DNA of 11,224 nucleotides from NCBI GenBank assembly GCA_028565715.1, contig JAOXYC010213240.1, positions 1 to 11,224 of the forward strand. The letters run 5' to 3'. Within the stretch, counting starts at the first letter, position 1. Each line of letters begins with the position of its first letter. Shown one piece after another: positions 1-5,897 of this stretch. Origin of the DNA: Phoronis pallida (taxonomy: Eukaryota > Phoronida > Phoronidae). The position numbers and the translations under genes were made by a program. Below the pieces are notes generated by a model. The model worked only from the letters and a program-made list of their open reading frames with translations, was not told the origin of the DNA and made no database searches.

Positions 1-1364
1 GACCCACTTATTGAAGACGTTTACAAAAGAGTGTTTAAACCATTTGAAATGCCTCGACTGATGTTTAGTGAACTTCTAACACAGGGAGAGGTCTTGCATC
101 TGTCGTGTGGAGAGGTGTATGCTTTGGAAGAAGATACCCCATGTCGAGAGGTTCTGTCTCTTCTCGTATGTGGCAGGTTTGTATGTCTTCTAAGATGACA
201 TGCGCACTTGAGGCCATTCTAAGCCCCCCTAAAACGCCGAATGTTGTCGTTTTTTACCTAGACGACACTTCAAACATGCTTACCTAACATTACAAGTAGT
301 TCTTTATATTAATAGGCGAAATAAGTCAATGGTGATAAGCGCGCAGTCATTTTTCCTGCAAACCATCGCATTGTGCCCATCAGACATACATGTGCGTACT
401 TTCTTTCTTTCCAGGATGAGGGTGACGTGCGAGAACTTATTTCTACATTTTGTTGAACCATATCATTTCTTAGACTCGGTGGAATTCGAAGCGAAGAAGC
501 CATTCTGTCAGGACAAGCAAGACTTCTATCAGGTTTGAAAAAAGTTTTCCCCGCTGAAATCACTATTTTCTTTGCTTTATTTATAGTTAAAGATACCGTC
601 TCCTCGTTGGTGAGGATCTGGGGTCAAAATTCAAATCAACTAGAAATTTTGTGTTTGGGTTCCTTGATGAATATAGTTAACTTACATCTGAGTAAAAAAA
701 TTCAAAAACATTTGTAAGGGGTGTTTTGGGAGCTTTTTATGCGAAAAAGTATAACCTAGTGGGTTAAATTTAGATACAAAAAGCTCTCAAAAGCCAATTT
801 ACATTTTTTTTGAATTTTTTTACTAAGATGCAAGTTAGTCATATTCATTAAAGGACTCTTATACAAAATTTCTAGTTGATTTGAATTTTGATCCCAGATC
901 CTCACCAACGAGGAGACATTATCTTTAACGGATAACGTAGTTCTAATATAGGAAAGGCATGTATATACACCAGCATGTACATGTAAATTGGATATATGGC
1001 AACAAATTAATTGACATTAACAAATGTTTTGTTCCGTTTTAGGTGTCAATAATAGCAGTTGATGATAGTCGGATTATTTCTTGGAAATACCACTCATTCC
1101 GGACATATCTAGCTGGAAACCAATATATCGCAGCAATATTCAACTGTTTAATTGGAAAAGATATTGCCAGTAAACTCTATCACATTCAGGAATGGCTTAT
1201 CAAGGATAATAAACAGCCGAAAACACCGACACCAAATTCTTCCTTAGCAGCTGAGGTGCTGAACTTGAATGTTTCTTCAATAACACATCCGGGTTATGGT
1301 AGTCATGACAATATAACACATCACAACGACCACAGAAACCGTTTCAGTATGAGCGGCCCACGAG
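1..1364 (+). CDS. popdc: Popeye domain-containing protein (POPDC/BVES family), three internal exons, 5' partial
   Basis: POPDC proteins are three-pass membrane proteins of muscle and epithelium whose cytoplasmic Popeye domain binds cAMP. Exon 1 (1-176) reads in frame from base 1 and opens with DPLIEDVYKRVFKPFEMPR, then LSLLVCGR. It ends at donor GCAG|GTTTGT in phase 2. Exon 2 (415-532, acceptor TTTCCAG) completes the Arg and encodes MRVTCENLFLHFVEPYHFLDSVEF, ending CAG|GTTTGA in phase 0. Exon 3 (1043-1364, acceptor CGTTTTAG) starts VSIIAVDD, contains LIGKDIASKLY, and ends at the strong phase-1 donor CGAG|GTATGT. The three exons cover essentially the whole Popeye domain (about 145 residues) plus about 60 residues of low-complexity Ser/Thr/Asn/His-rich tail. 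The N-terminal glycosylated segment and membrane helices must be encoded left of the window. The usual DSPE and FQVT pocket motifs read DSVE and YQVS here. The family assignment is secure; orthology to a particular vertebrate POPDC is not resolved. Confidence 0.95.
533..1042 (+). other. Intron 2 of the Popeye gene
   Basis: This interval lies between donor CAG|GTTTGA and acceptor CCGTTTTAG, both phase 0. About two thirds of it is a single palindromic element (587-928, listed separately). The remainder is A+T-rich with an ATGTACATGTA-type word near 977. No other coding signal is seen. Confidence 0.85.
587..928. mobile_element. Full-length palindromic MITE with TTAA flanks
   Basis: The left arm from 591 (AGATACCGTCTCCTCGTTGG) matches the reverse complement of the right arm ending at 924 (AGATAATGTCTCCTCGTTGG), 18 of 20. 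Similarity continues for about 165 bases per arm to a centre near 757, including CAAATCAACTAGAAATTTTG in both arms. TTAA sits at 587-590 and 925-928, compatible with TTAA target duplication as known for piggyBac-type and some other DNA transposons. Because the TTAA itself extends the palindrome, the exact boundary is ambiguous. No transposase is present, so it is non-autonomous. Confidence 0.8.
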
Positions 1365-1411
1365 GTATGTACAGTTCTGTTGCTATGATCTTACAGTCAT
1401 TGGCCTGGTGC

Positions 1412-1652
1412 GCTCCCACCATAGATAAATAGAAGAACAGATCCACAACTCGACTTCGTGAAGCAAGAAAAACGAGATGGTACCGGTTCACATCCGGTTG
1501 TGCGTATTTCAAAGCAAAGTCTGACAACCGGAAGTGAAACGGTACCTTCTCAAAACCATGTATGGAACCGAGGCAAACAGACTTTTCTACTTCGCAAGAC
1601 AACGCCAAGCATAAGTTGGGTATCTGTTCTTCTATTCATCTATGCTCCCACC
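1412..1652. mobile_element. Fold-back MITE with perfect 9-bp target duplication (Mutator-like)
   Basis: The element body is 1421-1643. It begins ATAGATAAATAGAAGAACAG and the reverse complement of its end begins ATAGATGAATAGAAGAACAG (19 of 20). It is flanked by identical GCTCCCACC at 1412-1420 and 1644-1652, a 9-bp target site duplication. The interior is also an inverted repeat: GGTACCGGTTCACATCCGG on the left faces GGTACCGTTTCACTTCCGG from the right. Nine-base duplications are typical of Mutator-like elements; that class is inferred from TSD length alone. The insertion supplies the stop codon met when exon 3 is read past its donor. Confidence 0.85.
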
Positions 1653-1774
1653 AAGCATCACATGCTGACTTTGCCAATAACGTTCTTTGAAAATCTCAAA
1701 GCAAAAAAGCAAAACACATGACTTATTCAATGTGTAACATTATTTTCAACCAAAAACATTCATTACTATTTATA

Positions 1775-2065
1775 AAAACGGTTTATAAGACGCAATCCGG
1801 TATAAAATCACATATATTTGCAGAGTAATCCCATACATTAATTGGTGTAGATTATGAGTCATCCAGGAGTGTAGATATGTAGCTTTATGAATCTGTGCAG
1901 CTGGAACTTACCGATTTAAACATTACATTACATATAATCCCATACAGTTTCGCCACAAGGCTTGTTCACTGGGAAAAGTGAACAAGCTTTGTGGCGAAAC
2001 TGTATGGGATTTTACTCTGCAAATATATGTGATTTTATACCGGATTGCGTCTTATAAACCGTTTG
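1775..2065. mobile_element. Fold-back MITE interrupted by a nested insertion
   Basis: The left end (AAAACGGTTTATAAGACGCA from 1775) and the right end (reverse complement CAAACGGTTTATAAGACGCA to 2065) are inverted copies, and similarity runs on through CACATATATTTGCAGAGTAA. TA lies immediately outside each end (1773-1774 and 2066-2067), as expected for a Tc1/mariner-type TA duplication, though TA is a weak criterion here. The centre is a hairpin: CAGTTTCGCCACAAGGCTTG faces CAAGCTTTGTGGCGAAACTG. The left arm is broken by about 97 bases (see 1838-1934), so the element is longer on the left than on the right. Confidence 0.8.
1838..1934. mobile_element. 97-bp insertion flanked by a 12-bp direct repeat
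   Basis: TAATCCCATACA occurs at 1826-1837 and again at 1935-1946. Removing the 97 bases between, together with one repeat copy, rejoins the left arm so that it matches the right arm of the surrounding fold-back, apart from a two-base A difference. The inserted sequence has no evident terminal inverted repeats or ORF. A retroposed fragment or a template-switch duplication are both possible origins. Confidence 0.65.
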
Positions 2066-2164
2066 TATCAACCCTATTATGTTTCCGGTAATGGTTATAC
2101 TGATTTTGATCATAAAAAAACATTAAGTTTAATCGGAAAATGATGTTTTCGCTCTTCGTGTAAG

Positions 2165-2345
2165 GACAGCGACATAATCGCCACAATGGAGAAATTAGTG
2201 TTATGACGGCGAAGTAATTGTCCATGAAGAGGTAGCGATGATGCCACCGTCAAAGCGATTATGTCACCGACGACATAATGACAAAGTCGCTGGAAAGGCG
2301 ATATAATCGCTACCCGGCGACATAATCGTCTAAGATAAGCGACAG
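2165..2345. repeat. Cluster of degenerate GCGACATAATCGC motifs in both orientations
   Basis: The core GCGACATAATCGC or close variants appear near 2169, 2271, 2298 (GCGATATAATCGC) and 2317, and inverted as GCGATTATGTC at 2255. The 2255 and 2271 copies face each other across CACCGA and can pair. Spacing is irregular, so it is not a clean tandem array. It may be the remnant of an element made of short palindromes. There is no coding potential. Confidence 0.6.
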
Positions 2346-2642
2346 CAGTGGCTTCAGGGTAGTGTAATGTTGAGCAACATAGTAAATCTACTTAGACTAC
2401 TTAGCTAATCATTAATTGTAATTCATTACCTAATGCGTTATGATTCCATATGACGTCAACGATTTTCCTATATTAGATTCACCAAGATTAGTCTAGTCAA
2501 CGATTCCCACAGTCATCAACTTATGTAACGATATTCTGAATCACATTGGTTTTTGGCCAAATCAGTATTAACAGTTTTAGTATCAGCGCAGTGATAAAAA
2601 TCTCCATTTCTATGTATAATAATATATACATGTACACATTTG

Positions 2643-2781
2643 GAATTATAAAAAATTCTTTATACTCAGCAAAGTTACCTCTGAAAGTTTATATCACTGT
2701 CAGTGGCCATTTTCCAAGAATCACTGACCAATAGGTAAAGTCGTTTCTTTTGGTTGTGTATAAAGAATTTCTTTATAATTC
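2643..2781. mobile_element. Small element with about 23-bp terminal inverted repeats
   Basis: The left end at 2643-2665 (GAATTATAAAAAATTCTTTA then TAC) is matched by the reverse complement of 2758-2781 (GAATTATAAAGAAATTCTTT then ATAC), with one indel. The interior has its own weaker symmetry (AAAGTTACCT near 2671 against AGGTAAAG near 2733). I could not identify a convincing target duplication, so the outer limits are uncertain. Confidence 0.6.
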
Positions 2782-2989
2782 TATCTTCCAGCCTTATGAA
2801 CTTATTCAGTGACAAACATCAGGGTAGATTTTAATGGGCAGCGACTGTCACAATTAAAATACTGCACTAAGACAACAGAACCCACGATCATAAAGTTTTG
2901 TTCCAACGTTGCAATTTGAATATCGTGAATGTTACACTCAACTGCTTGTAGGAATCTGTACCAACTGTAATTTATTATTTTAATTTTAG

Positions 2990-3063
2990 GTGAGGCATAT
3001 TGGCTTGGGCGAAGACAGTGTCGACTATCACTATCAGACAACACATTCGAAACTACTGTTTAA
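2990..3063 (+). CDS. popdc: Candidate exon 4 (C-terminus) of the Popeye gene
   Basis: The sequence TTATTTTAATTTTAG just before 2990 is a good acceptor. Joining the phase-1 donor at 1364 to it gives GEAYWLGRRQ followed by 14 more residues ending in TFETTV, with stop TAA at 3061-3063. The last residues, T-T-V, fit a class I PDZ ligand, which is inference only. The same DNA in the next frame (VRHIGLGEDSVDYHYQ) is open for longer but would need a phase-0 donor; a weak one exists at 1255 (GAG|GTGCTG). Reading straight through exon 3 instead would stop at 1430-1432, inside an inserted MITE, which argues that 1364 is the real exon end. cDNA is needed to settle the C-terminus. Confidence 0.4.
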
Positions 3064-3144
3064 ATTTAGAAACATTAATGCGTGCAAGTACTGTTGGTTA
3101 TCAATTTCATTTTTTATCAATTTTGAAAAGACAGAAAAATTCAG

Positions 3145-3219
3145 AACCCGACCGGGAATCGAACCCGGGTCTCCTATTTTCATAATAGTTGTGCTTAAAC
3201 CTCTACAACACCGGGGGCC
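3145..3219 (-). repeat. tRNA-like SINE head / pseudo-tRNA
   Basis: Read on the minus strand from 3219, the sequence has GGCCCCC as a 5' acceptor strand, a D-arm TGTT...AGCA with loop GTAGAGGTTTA, an anticodon-like region CTATTATGAAAATAG, and a perfect T-arm CCGGG-TTCGATT-CCCGG. The B-box GGTTCGATTCC is intact and the A-box TGTTGTAGAGG recognisable. The acceptor stem has two mismatches and two wobbles, and the anticodon arm does not fold with a normal 7-base loop. TTTTT, a Pol III stop, follows at 3135-3139. It therefore looks like a tRNA-derived SINE or tRNA pseudogene rather than a working tRNA. No target duplication was found. Confidence 0.65.
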
Positions 3220-3289
3220 TAGTAATTTCTGCGCTAATTTTAACGCATACATTTATTTGTATTCATTTTTTATCACTGGCCAACATAAG

Positions 3290-3623
3290 TCGAACAGCAA
3301 TACGACTCAATGCCCGTGCATTAAAAGTGGAATGTATTATGCTGCCTTTCAGAGACACCGTGTGTAGAGATAAATCATTTCTCGACGTTGCGGAACTCGT
3401 ACTGGTTCCTTCTCCAGAAGATTTAGTCACTGTTGAGTGTTGTTCTTGTCTGCAGTTGATAAGACACCAACCTTGGTGTTCTGACATGACATGCGACCGC
3501 ATCATTTGTAAGTGGCAAAGACAAACACGTGTTAGTGGCAATCAAACCCTTTCAAACGCAGACGAGAACAACAATGTTTTGGAATGTCAAAATTACGTCA
3601 ATGACGTCACTGATGCACAATAA
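3290..3623 (+). CDS. Open reading segment before a poly(A) signal; possible alternative last exon
   Basis: From an AG at 3288-3289 (after a T-rich tract with TTCATTTTTTATCACTGGCC) a frame stays open to TAA at 3621-3623, about 110 codons. It includes RTAIRLNARALKVE, then Cys-rich VECCSCLQLIRHQPWCSDMTC, then an Asn/Asp-rich tail NADENNNVLECQNYVNDVTD. I do not recognise a domain. To be an exon it needs a phase-2 donor upstream; the only in-phase candidate I see in exon 4 is ACA|GTGTCG at 3017, which is weak. It may equally be 3' UTR of the Popeye gene that happens to be open. The stop overlaps an AATAAA signal. Confidence 0.25.
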
Positions 3624-3624
3624 A
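3619..3624 (+). terminator. Poly(A) signal AATAAA, probable 3' end of the Popeye gene
   Basis: A canonical AATAAA lies downstream of every candidate POPDC stop codon on the plus strand and is followed by a T-rich stretch at 3626-3633. It overlaps the TAA of the 3290-3623 reading segment. If the stop at 3063 is used, the 3' UTR would be about 580 bases and would contain the tRNA-like element at 3145-3219. Confidence 0.5.
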
Positions 3625-4216
3625 TGTTTTTTAATGACGTTGGACGCCCCAGGAAAACTTCTTTTTGAGATTGAATGAATGCAAAGCATTTCTGAATCAT
3701 GTGTTTCTCACTTTTTTCTTAGTTATTGGGAAACCTTTTTAAATAATTGTTGGTGAATTTTCTTAAAGGAGCAATGTAATAATGTTTTACCATATCAGTT
3801 GTTTTATATGGAGTGTGAATCCGGATGTGAACCAGTCTCCGTGTGGAGGACAATAACTGCGCTTTGGAATATGAACAACTCACCATACATTCTTTTTAAT
3901 ACTAAAGCAAATGTGAGCACATTATGCTTCTACGTATTTGATTATTCCCTGTATGCAGCCTCTATGAACAGATTTACCATTTAGACTACTGGAGAATTTG
4001 TTTTTGTGAATTTCCGAAACATTGGACAACGCTATGTGTGTATGTAGTTCAAAACTGCATTTTCATACATTTTGTAATGTTTGTGTGTTTGGAAGGTGAA
4101 AGAAAATTCACAGGAGCAGTAATATATTTCGATTTCATTCTATTGTTGTGGTAGTTGTTAATGCAATTATTGATCATAGTCAAATAATCATATATGGACA
4201 TTTATGAGTAGGATAA
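3625..4216. other. A+T-rich intergenic stretch, nothing recognised
   Basis: This stretch lies downstream of the AATAAA at 3619. It has short chance reading frames only, such as the open stretch near 3799-3984, which has no domain, no splice support and poor composition. There are no clear repeats beyond simple A/T runs. Confidence 0.5.
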
Positions 4217-4312
4217 TTGTTCAAGGTTTTCCGGGGGTTGCATGCCCCCGTACCCCCTAACATCCTCTGGTACTGCGCAACCCCCATACCAAATCCTAGA
4301 TCCGCCCATGAA
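4217..4312. repeat. G/C-run palindromic fragment of an interspersed repeat
   Basis: GGGGGTTGCATGCCCCC is a near-perfect palindrome near 4234-4250. It is followed by CCGTACCCCC, CGCAACCCCC and ATCCTAGATCCGCCCATG. C-run base composition unlike the surrounding A+T-rich DNA, and the abrupt edges, suggest a transposon fragment. The family is not identified and no ends or duplication were found. Confidence 0.35.
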
Positions 4313-4523
4313 CGTCATATGTCACTATCAGAAAACGACAATAAAATCAACTTGTCAGTGTTATCAACTGTGGGGAGAGTGGGGCATCTTGAGACGTGGG
4401 GTACCTTGATTCACCCCCCTTTTGAACGTAAGGTTCACCATTATGACAAAAGAGTGCGCTGTTGTGATTCCCCTATTAGCGAAGATACATGGCACAATTT
4501 GGGGAGAATTTTTTATTTGAAAA

Positions 4524-4551
4524 AAAATGTGACATTTAAGCGTCACATTTT
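4524..4551. repeat. Hairpin of inverted GTCACATTTT
   Basis: AAAATGTGAC (4524-4533) and GTCACATTTT (4542-4551) form perfect 10-bp arms around an 8-base loop. The same 10-mer recurs in the tandem array 150 bases downstream, so both belong to one repeat family. Confidence 0.7.
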
Positions 4552-4703
4552 GGGTTTCTTCGACATTGACATTGTTGCTGGGGAGCAAGGCTTCGTTCTC
4601 CCATGACTGGGGTATCATCGGATCCTCCTCTCCATGATCCTCGTCACGACCCAAAACCTTGAATTCTCCCAAATAAAAAATGTTCAATTTTGGATGTCAC
4701 GTT

Positions 4704-5001
4704 CCCATCTCAGAAAGCGTCACAAATGGCCCATAAAACGTCACATTTTTTGGACTTAGAAAATTTTCAACTCGACCACGGCCAAGCCGTATATGTACCC
4801 ATCTCGGAAAGCGTCACAAATGGCCCAAAAACGTCACATTTTGTGTACTTCGAAAATTTTACAAAAATTTTGAGGTTTTGAAAATTTTCGATGTACCCAT
4901 CTCAGCAAGCGCCACAAATGGACCAAAAACGTCACATTTTGACAAAATGTGACTGGACTTAGAACATTTTCAACTCAAAGACCACGGCCAAGCTATATGT
5001 A
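4704..5001. repeat. Three tandem units of about 94-106 bp
   Basis: Units begin at CCCATCTC at 4704, 4798 and 4896. Each reads CCCATCTC(A/G)G(A/C)AAGCG(T/C)CACAAATGG, then (A/C)AAAAACGTCACATTTT, then an A/T-rich segment with GAAAATTTTC or GAACATTTTC. Units 1 and 3 also share GGACTTAGAA and ACCACGGCCAAGC. Unit 3 contains a perfect hairpin, GTCACATTTT (4931) facing AAAATGTGAC (4944) with a 3-base loop. A frame is open over 4690-4881 on the plus strand, but it follows from the repeat and has no domain. Confidence 0.75.
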
Positions 5002-5009
5002 GAAAAAAA

Positions 5010-5330
5010 CTAGAAAATCGGAACAAAAATATATTTTTTTCAAAAAAAACTTTTTCAGTCAACTCACAAACATCTTGCACGAATAGACAAAAAAATCTTA
5101 GAATTTTTTCGCATTTGAAGAAATTATCAAGAGTAGAGTGTCTTAATCAAGATCGGCAGCGGCATTGAAATGAACATGTAATTAAAAGCTAGAAAATCTT
5201 GGTAAAAATACGTTTGAAAAAGCATTTTTTCAGAATAAAATTTCTTGCATTTCATACAACCTAGGAAGCAAAAAATCAAAAACCTCTGAGATACAAGTGA
5301 GCAAAAAATCAAAAAAAAACTCTAACACAA
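5010..5330. repeat. A/T-rich region with diverged direct duplication
   Basis: CTAGAAAATC followed by a (G/T)AAAAATA-type segment and TTTTTCAG occurs at about 5010 and again at 5189, an offset of 179. GCAAAAAATCAAAAA is repeated near 5268 and 5301. Low-complexity A/T sequence limits confidence in exact boundaries. No gene is seen. Confidence 0.4.
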
Positions 5331-5401
5331 TCGTAGAATTTATGATGAAACATAATGTCTAATGAATTTATTTCGATTAAAAATCTACTATGCCTCGGTG
5401 A

Positions 5402-5538
5402 GTTACACGGTCACTTTTTCGGGTGGAAATTTCGCCCGGAGCAACTTGCTCCGGGTGGAATGACCGTGTAACCGATGTACAAAAGTGGCGCAAGTTGCTC
5501 CGGGCGAAATCTCCACCCGACGCTAGTGATCGTGTAAC
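5402..5538. mobile_element. Nested palindromic (fold-back) element
   Basis: Ends GTTACACGGTCAC (5402-5414) and GTGATCGTGTAAC (5526-5538) are inverted with one mismatch. Inside, 5420-5448 (CGGGTGGAAATTTCGCCCGG...) and 5491-5519 are inverted over 29 bases with one mismatch. A second copy of the terminal motif, GACCGTGTAACC at 5462-5473, pairs with the left end to make an inner fold-back whose apex is the near-perfect palindrome CCCGGAGCAA-C-TTGCTCCGGG at 5435-5455. No ORF or transposase is present and no clear target duplication was found. The reading frames seen on both strands here are by-products of the palindrome. Confidence 0.75.
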
Positions 5539-5742
5539 CGCAGCACAGTCAGATGTATTTTTCGGTGACATAATGTTCACGTTTTTTGTAGTGACATTTT
5601 CTAGTAGTTTGTCCCGCCATTGAAAAGTTTGTATTCCGTATATAGGACTTAACCTTCAGGCCTCGGTAGACTAGGCGCTGATGGTAACATAGGCCCACTA
5701 TATGCGGGTGTCGCAGCTTAAGACGACGCATACTGCTGTGAC

Positions 5743-5897
5743 TAGAGATAAAAACGGCGACATTGCCCCCATGGTCGGCCACAGTGATTTAGCGACGGCC
5801 GCAAACCCGAATGGCACAGGTAAGGTGACATTGGCGGTATTCCTGAACGGCGGAAGGCTGCAAGACGGGCGGCTGTCGAGCGTCATGGTGGTTTATC
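5743..5897 (-). pseudogene. foxg: Out-of-frame C-terminal remnant of the FoxG-like gene
   Basis: Just past the stop of the 149-codon frame, a shifted frame reads IR-stop-TTMTLDSR, which lines up with the wing-2 continuation IGGTTGKLRRR of FoxG proteins. Further on it reads KSLWPTMGAMSPFLSL (MSPFLSL at 5743-5763), matching the SLYWPMSPFLSL block that I recall from vertebrate FOXG1 at about the same distance (about 36-40 residues) from the forkhead. Between the two halves there is therefore a 1-base frame change near 5900-5908, plus a TAA at 5893-5895 in the second frame. This points to a gene that once encoded a full-length FoxG and has since been disrupted. The motif comparison is from memory and should be checked by alignment. 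Confidence 0.6.

Larger units (their letters stand above)
1365..2989 (+). other. Probable intron 3 of the Popeye gene, packed with small repeats
   Basis: This interval lies between the strong donor at 1364 and the acceptor before 2990. It contains a 223-bp MITE (1421-1643), a nested fold-back element (1775-2065), a cluster of GCGACATAATCGC motifs (2169-2330) and a small TIR element (2643-2781). Between them the sequence is A+T-rich and non-coding. A 10-bp direct repeat GTCAACGATT occurs near 2454 and 2496. I see no gene inside it. Confidence 0.6.

Noticed and set aside
309-563. Minus-strand 84-codon frame
   Set aside because: It is antisense to Popeye exon 2, which has strong family and splice evidence.
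1365-1432. In-frame extension of exon 3 to a stop
   Set aside because: It runs past a strong GAG|GTATGT donor and ends inside a MITE; probably intronic.
1458-1721. 87-codon plus-strand frame
   Set aside because: It overlaps the 1421-1643 fold-back element and has no domain.
3145-3219. Functional tRNA gene
   Set aside because: Acceptor-stem mismatches and an anticodon arm that does not give a 7-base loop.
3034-3252. Frames with TRPGIEPGSP-like peptides
   Set aside because: This peptide is the usual translation of a tRNA-type B-box region; the DNA is a SINE-like element.
4370-4415. GTGGGGCATCTTGAGA / GTGGGGTACCTTGA dimer
   Set aside because: Two short related words only; not enough to call a repeat family or a site.
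4217-4687. Overlapping frames of 129 and 107 codons on opposite strands
   Set aside because: No domain; repetitive, unusual composition, and neither has splice or conservation support.
5377-5623. Frames on both strands over the palindrome
   Set aside because: The mirrored peptides are a direct result of the inverted repeats.
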